This document shows, in pieces, positions 55,410-63,543 of a stretch of DNA of 64,000 nucleotides (position 1 is the first letter of the stretch; each line of letters starts with the position of its first letter). The translations under genes and the position numbers were made by a program. Source of the stretch: Actinobaculum sp. 313 (GTDB taxonomy: Bacteria > Actinomycetota > Actinomycetes > Actinomycetales > Actinomycetaceae); NCBI RefSeq assembly GCF_003073475.1, contig NZ_CP029033.1:2418001-2482000 (forward strand), written 5' to 3'. The notes under the pieces are model-generated. The model did not search any database. It worked only from the letters and a program-made list of their open reading frames with translations, and was not told the DNA's origin.

Positions 55410-57158
55410 TCATTGTTGTTGTCCGTTTTCGCGGGGCGGCCGCCAGTACAGGAGGGGGCGGGAGAACATTTCACGACGGGTAGCCTCCTCAGCCTCACGC
55501 CGCTCACGCTCGCGCACACTCTCCGCACCATGCCGGCTCAACCACACCGCATCCAACCGCTTGAGCGCTTCCTCCTTGCGACGTTCCTCTTCCTGCGGAT
55601 CCGGAACCTCCCGACCACGCAAAGCACACCACACCTCCGGACTCCACTTCCGCTCCCGCTCATCCTTCTTACGACCAGCACCACGCATGCCCCCGACACC
55701 ACGCACACCAGACTGCTGTCCTTGCGCTCCACGAACACCGCCCGTGCCGCGGGCACCAGCCTGCTGGGCCTGGCCGCCACGCACACCTGTCCCGCGAACA
55801 CCTGAGCCACGGGCTCCAGTCTGCTGGGCCTGCCCACCACGAACACCCGTCCCACGGCCACCAGCGGCCTGTCCGCCCCTTACGCCGGTTCCACGACCGG
55901 ACTGCTGTGTCTGGCCACCCCGGACGCCCGTCCCGCGGACGCCGGTGCTGCGGGCGCCAGTCTGCTGGGCCTGACCACCACGCACACCCGTGCCTCGTGT
56001 CCCGGTCCCGGTTCCCCGGGTCCCGGTGCCTTGTTGGGGTTGGCCTGATAAGGGGATACGGGTGGGGCGCATGCCCATCTGCTGCGCATTACTCCACCGC
56101 ATGCCAGATGCCGCTCCACGGGCCAACCCGGCCACACCAGCAGCACCCGCGGCGGCCCCGGCCGCACCAGCAGCACTGCCTGTGGGGTTGTTGTTGTCCT
56201 GGAACGAGAGGCGTCCGGCTTCCCGGACCCGGTCCATCAGATTACCTTCACCCGGACCATACAGGTAGCGTGCTTCTGCGGAATCTGCTCGGATCATCCG
56301 CCCTTGTGGAGTGCCCACCATGCCTTCCACACGCTCACCCGCATACCAGGAAAACATCCACGCCGCACTCCCAGGAACACCCACACCAGCAGCAATCGCA
56401 CCCACCGACGGAACAACAGACCCACCACCATCCGACACATCCACATCCATGTCCGTGTCGGCCGGGCGGCCCTCCGCCAACGCCGCAGCATACGACGCGC
56501 CACCATCGGACGGCAGGCCCGTCACCGACGAATCCACACCAGACGACGACGGCGGCATGTAGGTCACATACGAACGCGGGGCTGACTTCTCCGACCGGGG
56601 CAGCATACGGATCGCACGGTCCACTTCCTCACTCACATAATCCACCATCCGCGCAGCTTTCTCCTCATACCCCGCGTCCCGGGCCTCATACGCCTGGTGA
56701 GCATGCTCCAACTGCCCCGTCACATCCACATCCGGATTCACCGTCGCAACACCATTAAGCATCCCCGACTGCGCCGCATACGTCGCATCAGAGGACGTCG
56801 TATCCGCACTAATCTCCTCATGCGCCTCACGGGCCTCCACGACGGCGTCACCAACAACTTTGCACGAGTCACTCATCGCCTGCGTATCATCCGCGTGTCG
56901 TGCCATTCTTTGCCGGATACCGTCCATTGAGCTCAGAAACGCTTCACCCGCCGCGCCACGAATCCCTAAATCATCCGGATTCATCCGCTGAGCAATCGTG
57001 CCCCGCAACTGCTCAAAACCCTCACTGATGTCGCCAAGCTTTCGCGACAATTCATACGCTTGGTCCGGGTCGAAAGCAGCAATATCCTCCAGACGCCTGC
57101 GCTGTTCCCTGCTCGCCATAATCGTCTCCAATCTCCTCGCCGACGATGCTTGGTTCAT
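55410..57158 (-). CDS. T7-associated RGG-repeat protein, module copy 2 (intact)
   Basis: A 582-aa protein of no named family. Residues 1-190 are helical, with NPDDLGIRGAAGEAFLSSMDGIRQRM as a possible WXG-like turn and CKVVGDAVVEAREAHEEISAD. A hydrophobic stretch (VVPSVGAIAAGVGVPGSAAWMFSWYAG, ~250-276) may be a TM. Residues ~375-495 are repeats of the type GVRGGQAQQTGARGT. The end is a charged helix (RKKDERERKW ... RREAEEATRREMFSRPLLYW). N-terminal and C-terminal parts are nearly identical to copy 1, while the repeat region varies in order. It is preceded by the palindromic promoter and divergent from DUF4352-like paralog 2. Confidence 0.75.
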   Translation of the reverse strand: MNQASSARRLETIMASREQRRRLEDIAAFDPDQAYELSRKLGDISEGFEQLRGTIAQRMNPDDLGIRGAAGEAFLSSMDGIRQRMARHADDTQAMSDSCKVVGDAVVEAREAHEEISADTTSSDATYAAQSGMLNGVATVNPDVDVTGQLEHAHQAYEARDAGYEEKAARMVDYVSEEVDRAIRMLPRSEKSAPRSYVTYMPPSSSGVDSSVTGLPSDGGASYAAALAEGRPADTDMDVDVSDGGGSVVPSVGAIAAGVGVPGSAAWMFSWYAGERVEGMVGTPQGRMIRADSAEARYLYGPGEGNLMDRVREAGRLSFQDNNNPTGSAAGAAGAAAGAAGVAGLARGAASGMRWSNAQQMGMRPTRIPLSGQPQQGTGTRGTGTGTRGTGVRGGQAQQTGARSTGVRGTGVRGGQTQQSGRGTGVRGGQAAGGRGTGVRGGQAQQTGARGSGVRGTGVRGGQAQQAGARGTGGVRGAQGQQSGVRGVGGMRGAGRKKDERERKWSPEVWCALRGREVPDPQEEERRKEEALKRLDAVWLSRHGAESVRERERREAEEATRREMFSRPLLYWRPPRENGQQQ

Positions 57159-57238
57159 TTGGCTTGGCCGCCACCGATGACCGCAGCCGGTGACAACTTC
57201 TATTCGCGACCCTACAGCCCATTCCTACCCGTCCGCTA

Positions 57239-57271
57239 TGGGTATCAATACCCACACGATAAACTTGACAA
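57239..57271 (-). promoter_or_regulatory. Promoter with palindromic operator upstream of RGG-repeat gene 2
   Basis: TGGGTAT-CA-ATACCCA at 57239-57254. On the minus strand TTGTCA (57271-57266), 17 bp and TTGATA (57248-57243) give the same promoter-in-palindrome design as at 48175-48207. The ~280 bp around it (57121-57400) are nearly identical to 48061-48340. Confidence 0.65.
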
Positions 57272-57407
57272 ACCCACCCTCCCCTGATCTCAACGACAAC
57301 CGGTAGAGTAGAAACGTCCCTGGCCTGCTCACGCTCGAGACCTGCACGATGCGGACAAACCTGCAACAATCAATACCACGACCAGCAGATCAGACAGGAG
57401 AGCCCCC

Positions 57408-58187
57408 ATGACCACACCACCGCACACGAACACACCGGATCCCACCACTCCGGGTCGCCAGTCGTACGATACGCGAACACCAGCCACAACCAGCCACACC
57501 CCCGCCCCAACTCGAGGCGCTGTCACTGCGTCGGCTGCTCGGCAGGGTCTGCCTGGCTGGGCGTGGGCACTCGTCGGCGCCCTGATCGTCATAGCCGTCG
57601 TCATCGCCGGCGTCATGATCACCGGCAGACAGCACTCCGCGCCCACACCACCAGCCACCAGTAACAGTTCAACCGGCCCCGCTCCCACGCCGACCACCCC
57701 GGAACCCACCACGGTCTCGCCCACCTCCGGGGCTACGCAGATCGGGGACTGGAGCGTGGAAGTTGTAGAGTACAAGCCAGATGTCACCGAGTATTTGACC
57801 ACTTACGACCCACCCGTAAAGATCACGATCGAGGGCCACCGGTTCCTGGGCATCAAACTCCGCGTCACCAACACCGGAGACAGGGCCAACGCCTTCACTG
57901 AGCTCGGAGAACGCCTCGACGGATACACCAACGGACATAAACTATACGAACCGTACTATCTTGATGTTGGAGTCAGTTACCGCGGAGACGACTACCTTTC
58001 AGATGTCCGCTACCTGGAACCTGGTGAGTCTGGGGAAGGCTGGCTGTTCTACGAAGTTCGCGGCGACTTCGAACTGACCGACATCGAAATGCAAGACCGC
58101 CGCGACCCGAACAACAAGACACCATGGACCAGTGTCCCCTTCCCCGCACCAACAGAGACGACATCAACACCAACCACCACCCCATAA
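57408..58187 (+). CDS. DUF4352-like single-TM protein, paralog 2
   Basis: A 259-aa paralog of the protein at 48343 with the same plan: disordered cytoplasmic leader, TM helix (GWAWALVGALIVIAVVIAGVMITG), Pro/Thr linker, outer domain (IGDWSVEVVEYKPDVTEYLTTYDPP, FLGIKLRVTNTGDRAN, YLEPGESGEGWLFYEVRGDFELTDIEM) and a Thr/Pro tail. Divergence is concentrated in the leader and around GERLDGYTNGHKLYEP. AGGAGAG precedes the ATG. It heads a run of three tandem paralogs. Confidence 0.72.
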   Translation: MTTPPHTNTPDPTTPGRQSYDTRTPATTSHTPAPTRGAVTASAARQGLPGWAWALVGALIVIAVVIAGVMITGRQHSAPTPPATSNSSTGPAPTPTTPEPTTVSPTSGATQIGDWSVEVVEYKPDVTEYLTTYDPPVKITIEGHRFLGIKLRVTNTGDRANAFTELGERLDGYTNGHKLYEPYYLDVGVSYRGDDYLSDVRYLEPGESGEGWLFYEVRGDFELTDIEMQDRRDPNNKTPWTSVPFPAPTETTSTPTTTP

Positions 58188-58371
58188 CCCCAACCCGACC
58201 CACCATGACCTCACTGCCACACCACGACCTGGCCTCACGGCGGCACCACGATCAGAAGTGCCCGCTACTAGTGAAGAGGAACGATAGCCTCCCGCACCCT
58301 GCAGGACCCAACCAGCCAGCCACAAACGAAGAACGATAACGACCGACAACACGGAGCAGAGCGGAGACCCC

Positions 58372-59094
58372 ATGCCCACACCACCAGCCCTACACAGTAA
58401 CGCGCCCGACCCCACCGGGGGCGCTACCGCTGCGACAACCACTCGGCGGGGTCTGGCAGGTTGGGCCTGGGCGCTCATTGGTGGCCTGATCGTCATCGCC
58501 GTCGTCATCGCCGGGATCATGATCGCCGACAGGGACCACGCCGCACCCACACCGGCGATCAGTGACCACACGACAAGCCCAGTACCTACGCCAAGCACGG
58601 CCACGCCGGAACCGACGCCCTCGCCGACGTCTGGGGTGACCCAGATCGGGGACTGGAGCGTTGAAGTCCTCGAATACAAACCCGATGTCACCGAGTATTT
58701 GACCACCTACGACCCATCCGTAAAGATCACGATCGAGGGCCACCGGTTCCTGGGCATCAAACTCCGCGTCACCAACACCGGCAACGAACGAGCCCACGCC
58801 TACGGAGATCTCGGAGAACGCCTCGACGGCATCGAGAGCGGGAGACCAGCCTTCGAACCGTACTACTTCGATGTTGGTACTCGCTACGAAGGCGACGACT
58901 ACCTTTCAGATGTCCGCTACCTAGAACCAGGCGAGTCCGGGGAAGGCTGGCTGTTCTACCAAGTCCGTGGCGACTTCGACCTGACCACCATCGAAATGCA
59001 AGACATGCGCGACCCGAACAACGAGACACCCTGGACCAGTGTCCCCTTCCCCGCCCCAACAGAGACGACGTCAACACCGACCACCACCCCATAA
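58372..59094 (+). CDS. DUF4352-like single-TM protein, paralog 3
   Basis: A 240-aa paralog with a shorter leader, TM helix (GWAWALIGGLIVIAVVIAGIMIA), and outer domain with IGDWSVEVLEYKPDVTEYLTTYDPS and LEPGESGEGWLFYQVRGDFDLTTIEM. The outer loop differs most from its neighbours (YGDLGERLDGIESGRPAFEP). GCGGAGAC precedes the ATG. The 184-bp leader is related in sequence to the leader of paralog 4, so each gene was copied with its upstream region. Confidence 0.72.
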   Translation: MPTPPALHSNAPDPTGGATAATTTRRGLAGWAWALIGGLIVIAVVIAGIMIADRDHAAPTPAISDHTTSPVPTPSTATPEPTPSPTSGVTQIGDWSVEVLEYKPDVTEYLTTYDPSVKITIEGHRFLGIKLRVTNTGNERAHAYGDLGERLDGIESGRPAFEPYYFDVGTRYEGDDYLSDVRYLEPGESGEGWLFYQVRGDFDLTTIEMQDMRDPNNETPWTSVPFPAPTETTSTPTTTP

Positions 59095-59250
59095 CCCCAG
59101 CTCGACCTCCCGTGACCCCGCAGCCACACCACGATCAGACGTGCACGCTACTACTGAAAAGGGACGCTAGCTTCTCACACCCTGCAGCACCCAACCAGTC
59201 ACAACCGAAGAACGATAACGACCGACAACACCGATCAGAGCGGAGACCCC

Positions 59251-60013
59251 ATGACCACACCACCAGCGGCCGGACCACAACCCAACGGTACGGACCACCA
59301 GTTGCACACAACCGTCACGCCGGGTACGAACGGCCTACCGAACACAGCGACTTCACATGCCGCCAGGCGGAGTCTGCCTGGATGGGCGTGGGCACTCGTC
59401 GGCGCCCTCATCGTGATCGCGGTGGTGGTCACCGGGATCACGATCGCTGGACGCAGCCACACTGCGCCGACACCACCAGCCACTAGCAGTACAACCGGCC
59501 CCGCTCCCACGCCGACCACCCCGGAGCCCCACCACGGTCTCGCCCACCTCCGGGGCGACGCAAATCGGGGAGTGGAGCGTGGAAGTCTTAGAGTACAAGC
59601 CTGATGTCACCGAGTATTTGACCACCTACGACCCGCCCGTCGACATCGTCATCGAGGGTCACCGGTTCCTGGGCGTCAAACTCCGCGTCACCAACACCGG
59701 CAACAAACGGGCCGACGCCTACGGAGATCTTGGAGAACGCCTCGACGGCTACACCAACGGACACAAACTACACGAACCGTACTACTTCGATGTCAGTACT
59801 CGCTACAGAGGCGACGATTACCTTCTCAATCTTCCACTGTTGGAGCCCGGCGAGTCTGGGGAAGGCTGGCTGTTCTACCAAGTCCGCGGCGACTTCGAAC
59901 TGACCACCATCGAAATGCAAGACATGCGCGACCCGAACAACAAGACACCCTGGACCAGCGTTCCCTACCCCGCACCAACAGAGACGACCTCAACACCAAC
60001 CACCACCCCATAA
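59251..60013 (+). pseudogene. DUF4352-like single-TM protein, paralog 4 (frame break)
   Basis: The N-terminal part (ATG 59251; TM GWAWALVGALIVIAVVVTGITIAG) and the outer domain (VEVLEYKPDVTEYLTTYDPPVDIVIEGHRFLG) are in different frames. Paralog 2 reads GAACCCACCACG where this gene reads GAGCCCCACCACG, so one extra C in the run 59527-59530 explains the break. Without it the protein is about 253 aa and like paralog 2. This is the only break in the window that looks like an insertion. Either a true null copy or a sequence error. Confidence 0.72.
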
Positions 60014-60663
60014 CCCCAACCAGCCACGAGCATCCCCACCTGCCACAACCACAAACACACAACAACCCACGACTACGGCACTCGAGTAGAGCGGAAACCC
60101 CGTAACCACACCGACCCCGTGACCACCATGCCGTTCGTTGGTGTTGGTGGTTGAGGGGTTGGCGTGTTGTGGGTGGTGTCTGTTTCGATGCGTTGGCGAG
60201 CGAGTACAGGCAGGAGGCGGGCCGTTGCACCGCAGCGGTGTTTGTTTCGGTGGGTGGGTGGGCCGGTGGGTCACTGGTGGTGGTAGGCGAGCCGTTGGTC
60301 TGTCTGCATGCGCGAGTGGGGTGATGCGCTCTGGTCTGCCCTAGACAGGTCGGTTGCGGGTGGGCGGGGATGAGACGGGTACGGTCATGATCGTTCATCG
60401 CGTGACTCGCCGGGTTGGGTGTCTCGCGGTGTTGTCTGGGTGGTTGTCTTGTGTGGTGGTTGACATGCCGCCTCATAGATCGTCTCATATTGTGGAAGGT
60501 TTGGGTGTGGTGTGGGTAACTCGTCGGCTGTCATGCCGGTCGGCTGGGCGTGGCATGTACGCGATGATGCTCCGCGTCCAGGAACGGGACGGGCGTGTCG
60601 GGTTTTTGGCGTGTTCACAACGATTCAGGGCGTGGTGCTAGTAGCCCGATGGTATCCTGCCCA

Positions 60664-60693
60664 CCACCCCACACGTCGTGTTGTGTGGGGTGG
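60664..60693. terminator. Hairpin in the gap before the WXG100 genes
   Basis: CCACCCCACAC (60664-60674) pairs with GTGTGGGGTGG (60683-60693) across an 8-base loop. It lies in an 875-bp stretch (60014-60888) without a gene I can support. From about 60125 the plus strand turns from C-rich to G- and T-rich, which may mark an inverted or decayed fragment. Terminator role is inferred. Confidence 0.5.
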
Positions 60694-60717
60694 CTAGCAT
60701 GGGGTGGTGTGTGTTGT

Positions 60718-60739
60718 CAATGGGTATTGATACCCATTG
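60718..60739. promoter_or_regulatory. 22-bp perfect palindrome upstream of the WXG100 genes
   Basis: CAATGGGTAT-TG-ATACCCATTG, perfect over 22 bp. Its core TGGGTAT-N2-ATACCCA equals the palindromes at 48175 and 57239. It lies 149 bp before the first WXG100 gene, likely as the operator of the same regulator. No matching -35 box 17 bp upstream of its TTGATA is seen on the plus strand. Confidence 0.7.
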
Positions 60740-60888
60740 GGTTGGCTAGCGGGCCGGGCGGGGGCTGGTTAGGGTGAGGAGCACGTGACACCATTGCGCT
60801 CGCCTCACTTAGTGTGAGCACACCGGTGGTCACACTACACAAAAGAACAAACACGAATGCGACAACTATGTGAAGGAGTGTGTGGCCG

Positions 60889-61209
60889 TTGTCTATCAAC
60901 ACTAACCAGCTACGCGATGATGGTGCGATCCGGGAAGGCGCCCAACTCGTGGCCTCAGCTAAAGAAGAACTCACCGGTGAAATCTCCCGCCTAGAAAACG
61001 AAATCGCTGGCTGGGCCAGCGCCTGGAAAGGCTCGGGTGCTGCCGCGTTCATGAACTTCCAACAAAACTGGAACACGCGAGTGAGCAAACTCTACGCCGT
61101 GCTCGACGAGTTCTCCGCCAACCTGACCGGCACCGCCGCCCAAGTTGAAGACACCGAAGCCGACGTGTCCTCCTCCTGGGGAGAAATGCAAGGCCTCCTG
61201 GGCGGCTAA
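60889..61209 (+). CDS. WXG100 (ESAT-6-like) protein 1
   Basis: A 106-aa two-helix protein with the WXG turn in the middle: ENEIAGWASAWKGSGAAAFMNFQQNW (Trp-Lys-Gly). Such proteins form dimers and are secreted by EccC-dependent machines. I chose the TTG at 60889 (reading SINTNQLRDDGAI) because AAGGAG at 60872-60877 is well spaced for it and too close to the GTG at 60880. The C-terminus (DTEADVSSSWGEMQGLLGG) lacks the YxxxD signal, which the second WXG protein has, so this may be the partner that is carried. The gene stands between the palindrome and WXG protein 2. Confidence 0.82.
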   Translation: MSINTNQLRDDGAIREGAQLVASAKEELTGEISRLENEIAGWASAWKGSGAAAFMNFQQNWNTRVSKLYAVLDEFSANLTGTAAQVEDTEADVSSSWGEMQGLLGG

Positions 61210-61365
61210 CCCCGCAGTGGCCCGGTCGGTGTCTTCGCACAGGTAGCCTGCACATCACACACAGCTCACCTGCACCAGGACAGCCGGACAGGCAAACACA
61301 CACCAATATGACAGATACTCACTCGTAACCCATACCGTCCGCTTAGCCTCGCGGCATGCCGGGCA

Positions 61366-61388
61366 TGGACTATCACTTGTATAGTCCA
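61366..61388. promoter_or_regulatory. Inverted repeat between the two WXG100 genes
   Basis: TGGACTAT (61366-61373) and ATAGTCCA (61381-61388) are perfect 8-bp arms with a 7-bp spacer. It lies in the 332-bp gap, which otherwise contains no gene. It could be an operator or an RNA hairpin. Confidence 0.5.
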
Positions 61389-61495
61389 GCACCCTGGACG
61401 ACGGAAGTGGTCGTGGTTGGCAGGCCGATCAAGTCAGACCATCGGGTCTTGGGCCCGTGGCAGATGACAGCGAACTGATCAGGGTTACCAGTGGG

Positions 61496-61516
61496 CCCAC
61501 CACTACCGGTGGTGGG
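61496..61516 (+). promoter_or_regulatory. RNA hairpin just before WXG100 gene 2
   Basis: CCCACCAC (61496-61503) pairs with GTGGTGGG (61509-61516) over a TACCG loop, ending six bases before the AAGGAAAG ribosome site at 61522-61529. It may stabilise the 5' end of the mRNA or act as an attenuator. Confidence 0.5.
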
Positions 61517-61541
61517 AGAGTAAGGAAAGAACAACGAACCC

Positions 61542-61823
61542 ATGATTCAAGTCAATTTTGAGGGACTACAGTCCGGCTCTTCGGGCATGTCCAGCTCGTA
61601 CTCGCGTATCGATGATATCTTGAACAACCTCGAGTCCAAACTCAACGGTATCCGGGAACGCTGGGACGGCCATGCCCAAGCCGCCTACTCCGAAGCCCAA
61701 GCCCAATGGGACAAACTCGCCCAAGAACTCAACGAACTCCTCCGCGCCGCCTCACAACGCGTGGCCACATCCGGCCAAAACTACCTCCAAACCGACCAAA
61801 GCGCAGCCAACCGCTTCCGCTAA
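61542..61823 (+). CDS. WXG100 (CFP-10/EsxB-like) protein 2
   Basis: A 93-aa WXG100 protein: helix 1 MSSSYSRIDDILNNLESKLNGI, turn RERWDGHAQAAYSEA (Trp-Asp-Gly), helix 2 QWDKLAQELNELLRAASQRVATSG. The tail NYLQTDQSAANRF carries the YxxxD export motif (Tyr-Leu-Gln-Thr-Asp) that follows the bundle in EsxB-type substrates and is recognised by EccC. Good AAGGAAAG site upstream. It is the best candidate for the main exported partner of this ESX system, pairing with WXG protein 1. Confidence 0.9.
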   Translation: MIQVNFEGLQSGSSGMSSSYSRIDDILNNLESKLNGIRERWDGHAQAAYSEAQAQWDKLAQELNELLRAASQRVATSGQNYLQTDQSAANRFR

Positions 61824-61830
61824 ACACCCC

Positions 61831-61856
61831 GTGTGGCCCCACCCCCGGGGCCACAC
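61831..61856 (+). terminator. Strong hairpin after WXG100 gene 2
   Basis: GTGTGGCCCC (61831-61840) pairs perfectly with GGGGCCACAC (61847-61856), starting 8 bases after the stop. No U-tract. A second hairpin follows at 61878-61901 (ACCACG-T-CCGC / GCGG-T-CGTGGT). Together they probably end or process the WXG transcript. The remaining bases to 62172 show no other feature. Confidence 0.75.
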
Positions 61857-62172
61857 ACCACCCCACAACCACACAAGACCACGTCCGCTTGCGGTCGTGG
61901 TGCGAGTTCACGCATTGGCACCAGTCAGTGACGCGCATAGACGCCTACCAGTGGCATAGGCACATACCGGTGGCCTGCGTTAGCGCTTATCGGCGGGTTG
62001 AGAGGTATCCCGTAGTCCACGTTCCTTCCGCGGGACCACTGCTCAGCCGTACGCTCGGCACCACCGCTGGGCACTCCCCCGAGGCCCGGCACTCCAGAGA
62101 CTACCGGCCACCGACTTGCCCACATATCCAGACATCGCGAATCACCACAACCAGCAAGAAACGAGACCAGTA

Positions 62173-62583
62173 ATGGCAGACCTCGAACTCGACCCCGAAA
62201 AACTCACCGACACCATGGACTGGCTCGACGGTGTCGTCCACGAATTCAACGACCTACGCGCATCTTACGAGAAATCACAAGCTGAGGATTGGACCGAGAA
62301 CGAGGTCATCGCCTTCTACCCGCCAAATTACGGCGAGACTAACGGCGAGACCGCCACGGCCATCCGCGACACCGAACGTGACCTGACCAACGCACTCGAC
62401 GCTCTCCACATCGCCGTCAACGCACTCAACGCCATCGACGAGGACACCGCCACCACCCTCAACCTCACCCCCGAAGCACTCCAAGCCTACCTCGACGAAT
62501 GCCTCACCCGAATGGAACAAGGCGTCCGAGCAGGCGGAACCTACACCCCCATCCCAGACATCACCAACTACACCGACGACTAA
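62173..62583 (+). CDS. 136-aa acidic helical protein in the WXG cluster
   Basis: Starts MADLELDPEKLTDTMDWLDGVVHEFNDLR and continues as predicted helices with an acidic composition (pI low) and the segment NALDALHIAVNALNAIDEDTATTL. No true WXG turn is seen, though DWTENEVIAFYPPNYGET lies where a turn might be. Size and position next to two WXG100 genes suggest a secreted or chaperone-like T7 accessory protein. The ribosome site is weak. I do not recognise a family. Confidence 0.68.
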   Translation: MADLELDPEKLTDTMDWLDGVVHEFNDLRASYEKSQAEDWTENEVIAFYPPNYGETNGETATAIRDTERDLTNALDALHIAVNALNAIDEDTATTLNLTPEALQAYLDECLTRMEQGVRAGGTYTPIPDITNYTDD

Positions 62584-62646
62584 ACAACCACACAAGGCCG
62601 AAAACAACTCACCCAAAACCAAAACCAGGGCCACTATCCTGGGGCC

Positions 62647-63174
62647 ATGGCAAAGAAACGTCGTGGATCGCAAAACGGGAGCATGGCAACAGGAACCGCA
62701 GCGCTGGAACTGCTCAGGGTCACCGGCACTCCGCATGAGACGATCACTGTCCAGCATTCCCTGCACCAGAAAGCAGGCTATGCCTTGGACACCGCTCAAG
62801 TCCTCGGTGAAGACCCGGCGTGCATCTTCAAAACTCTCATGGCACAGGTCGATGGCAATCCGGTTTGCGCCGTCGTCCCCGCAAATGCAACCCTCAACCT
62901 CAAGTCACTTGCCAAGGCAGCCTCCGGAAAGCACGCGGCCATGCTGGAATCAGCAAAGGCTGAACGTCTCACCGGATACGTCACCGGTGGCATCTCGCCT
63001 CTTGGTCAAAAGACCTCATCGCCGGTATACATTGACGTTTCTGCACGGGAGCTCCCCCACATGTATGTCTCCGGCGGGAAACGCTCCCTCTCAGTGCGCC
63101 TTGCGCCCACCGATTTGGCGACACTCACTCACGCGACGTTCGCCGAGATTGCCGATCAATCACGCCATTTCTAG
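62647..63174 (+). CDS. ybaK: YbaK/EbsC-type aminoacyl-tRNA deacylase
   Basis: A 175-aa editing protein of the YbaK group, which hydrolyses Cys-tRNA(Pro) and keeps Cys out of Pro codons. Typical segments are ACIFKTLMAQVDGNPVCAVVPANATLNLKSLAKAASGKHAAML, TGYVTGGISPLGQK and YIDVSARELPHMYVSGGKRSLSVRL. Lys in FKTL is the catalytic-site Lys. An alternative start is ATG 62683, preceded by GGGAG. It closes the island and is probably a chromosomal housekeeping gene. The 63175-63543 gap shows nothing I can support. Confidence 0.9.
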   Translation: MAKKRRGSQNGSMATGTAALELLRVTGTPHETITVQHSLHQKAGYALDTAQVLGEDPACIFKTLMAQVDGNPVCAVVPANATLNLKSLAKAASGKHAAMLESAKAERLTGYVTGGISPLGQKTSSPVYIDVSARELPHMYVSGGKRSLSVRLAPTDLATLTHATFAEIADQSRHF

Positions 63175-63543
63175 CAGCGTTTGCCCTTCTGCCGACTTGC
63201 TTTACCGACGAGCGCCGAATGCTGGCCTGTTCTGCTGCCTGCCTTGCTTTGTTCTCCTGCCTACATGGAGACCTCCACCCCCAAAGATACAGCGTTTGCT
63301 CTTCTTTCGGCGCCGCTTCGAGTCCCCTCCCACTCCTCTCATCTTCCACTCCTCTCCTCGTGCAGCACAGCCCACACGACGGACCAGCGGCCGTACACAC
63401 GCCGCCCAACACTCACAGCCGCGACGATCTCAATACCTCCGCCGACACCCACCGCCCCACGTTCCCATTACCGCCGAATTCGGCTATCTTTAATGTCAAG
63501 CTAGTCAACCGACTGGCGGTAGGCCGAGAGAAGGAGGTCGTTT

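Noticed and set aside
55410-57158. RGG-repeat protein considered as a collagen-like protein
   Set aside because: Glycine spacing is not a strict Gly-X-Y triplet over the region; the repeat is of the RGGQ type.
60354-60641. 95-codon open frame in the gap before the WXG genes
   Set aside because: No ribosome site, no predicted domain, and composition follows the local G/T bias.
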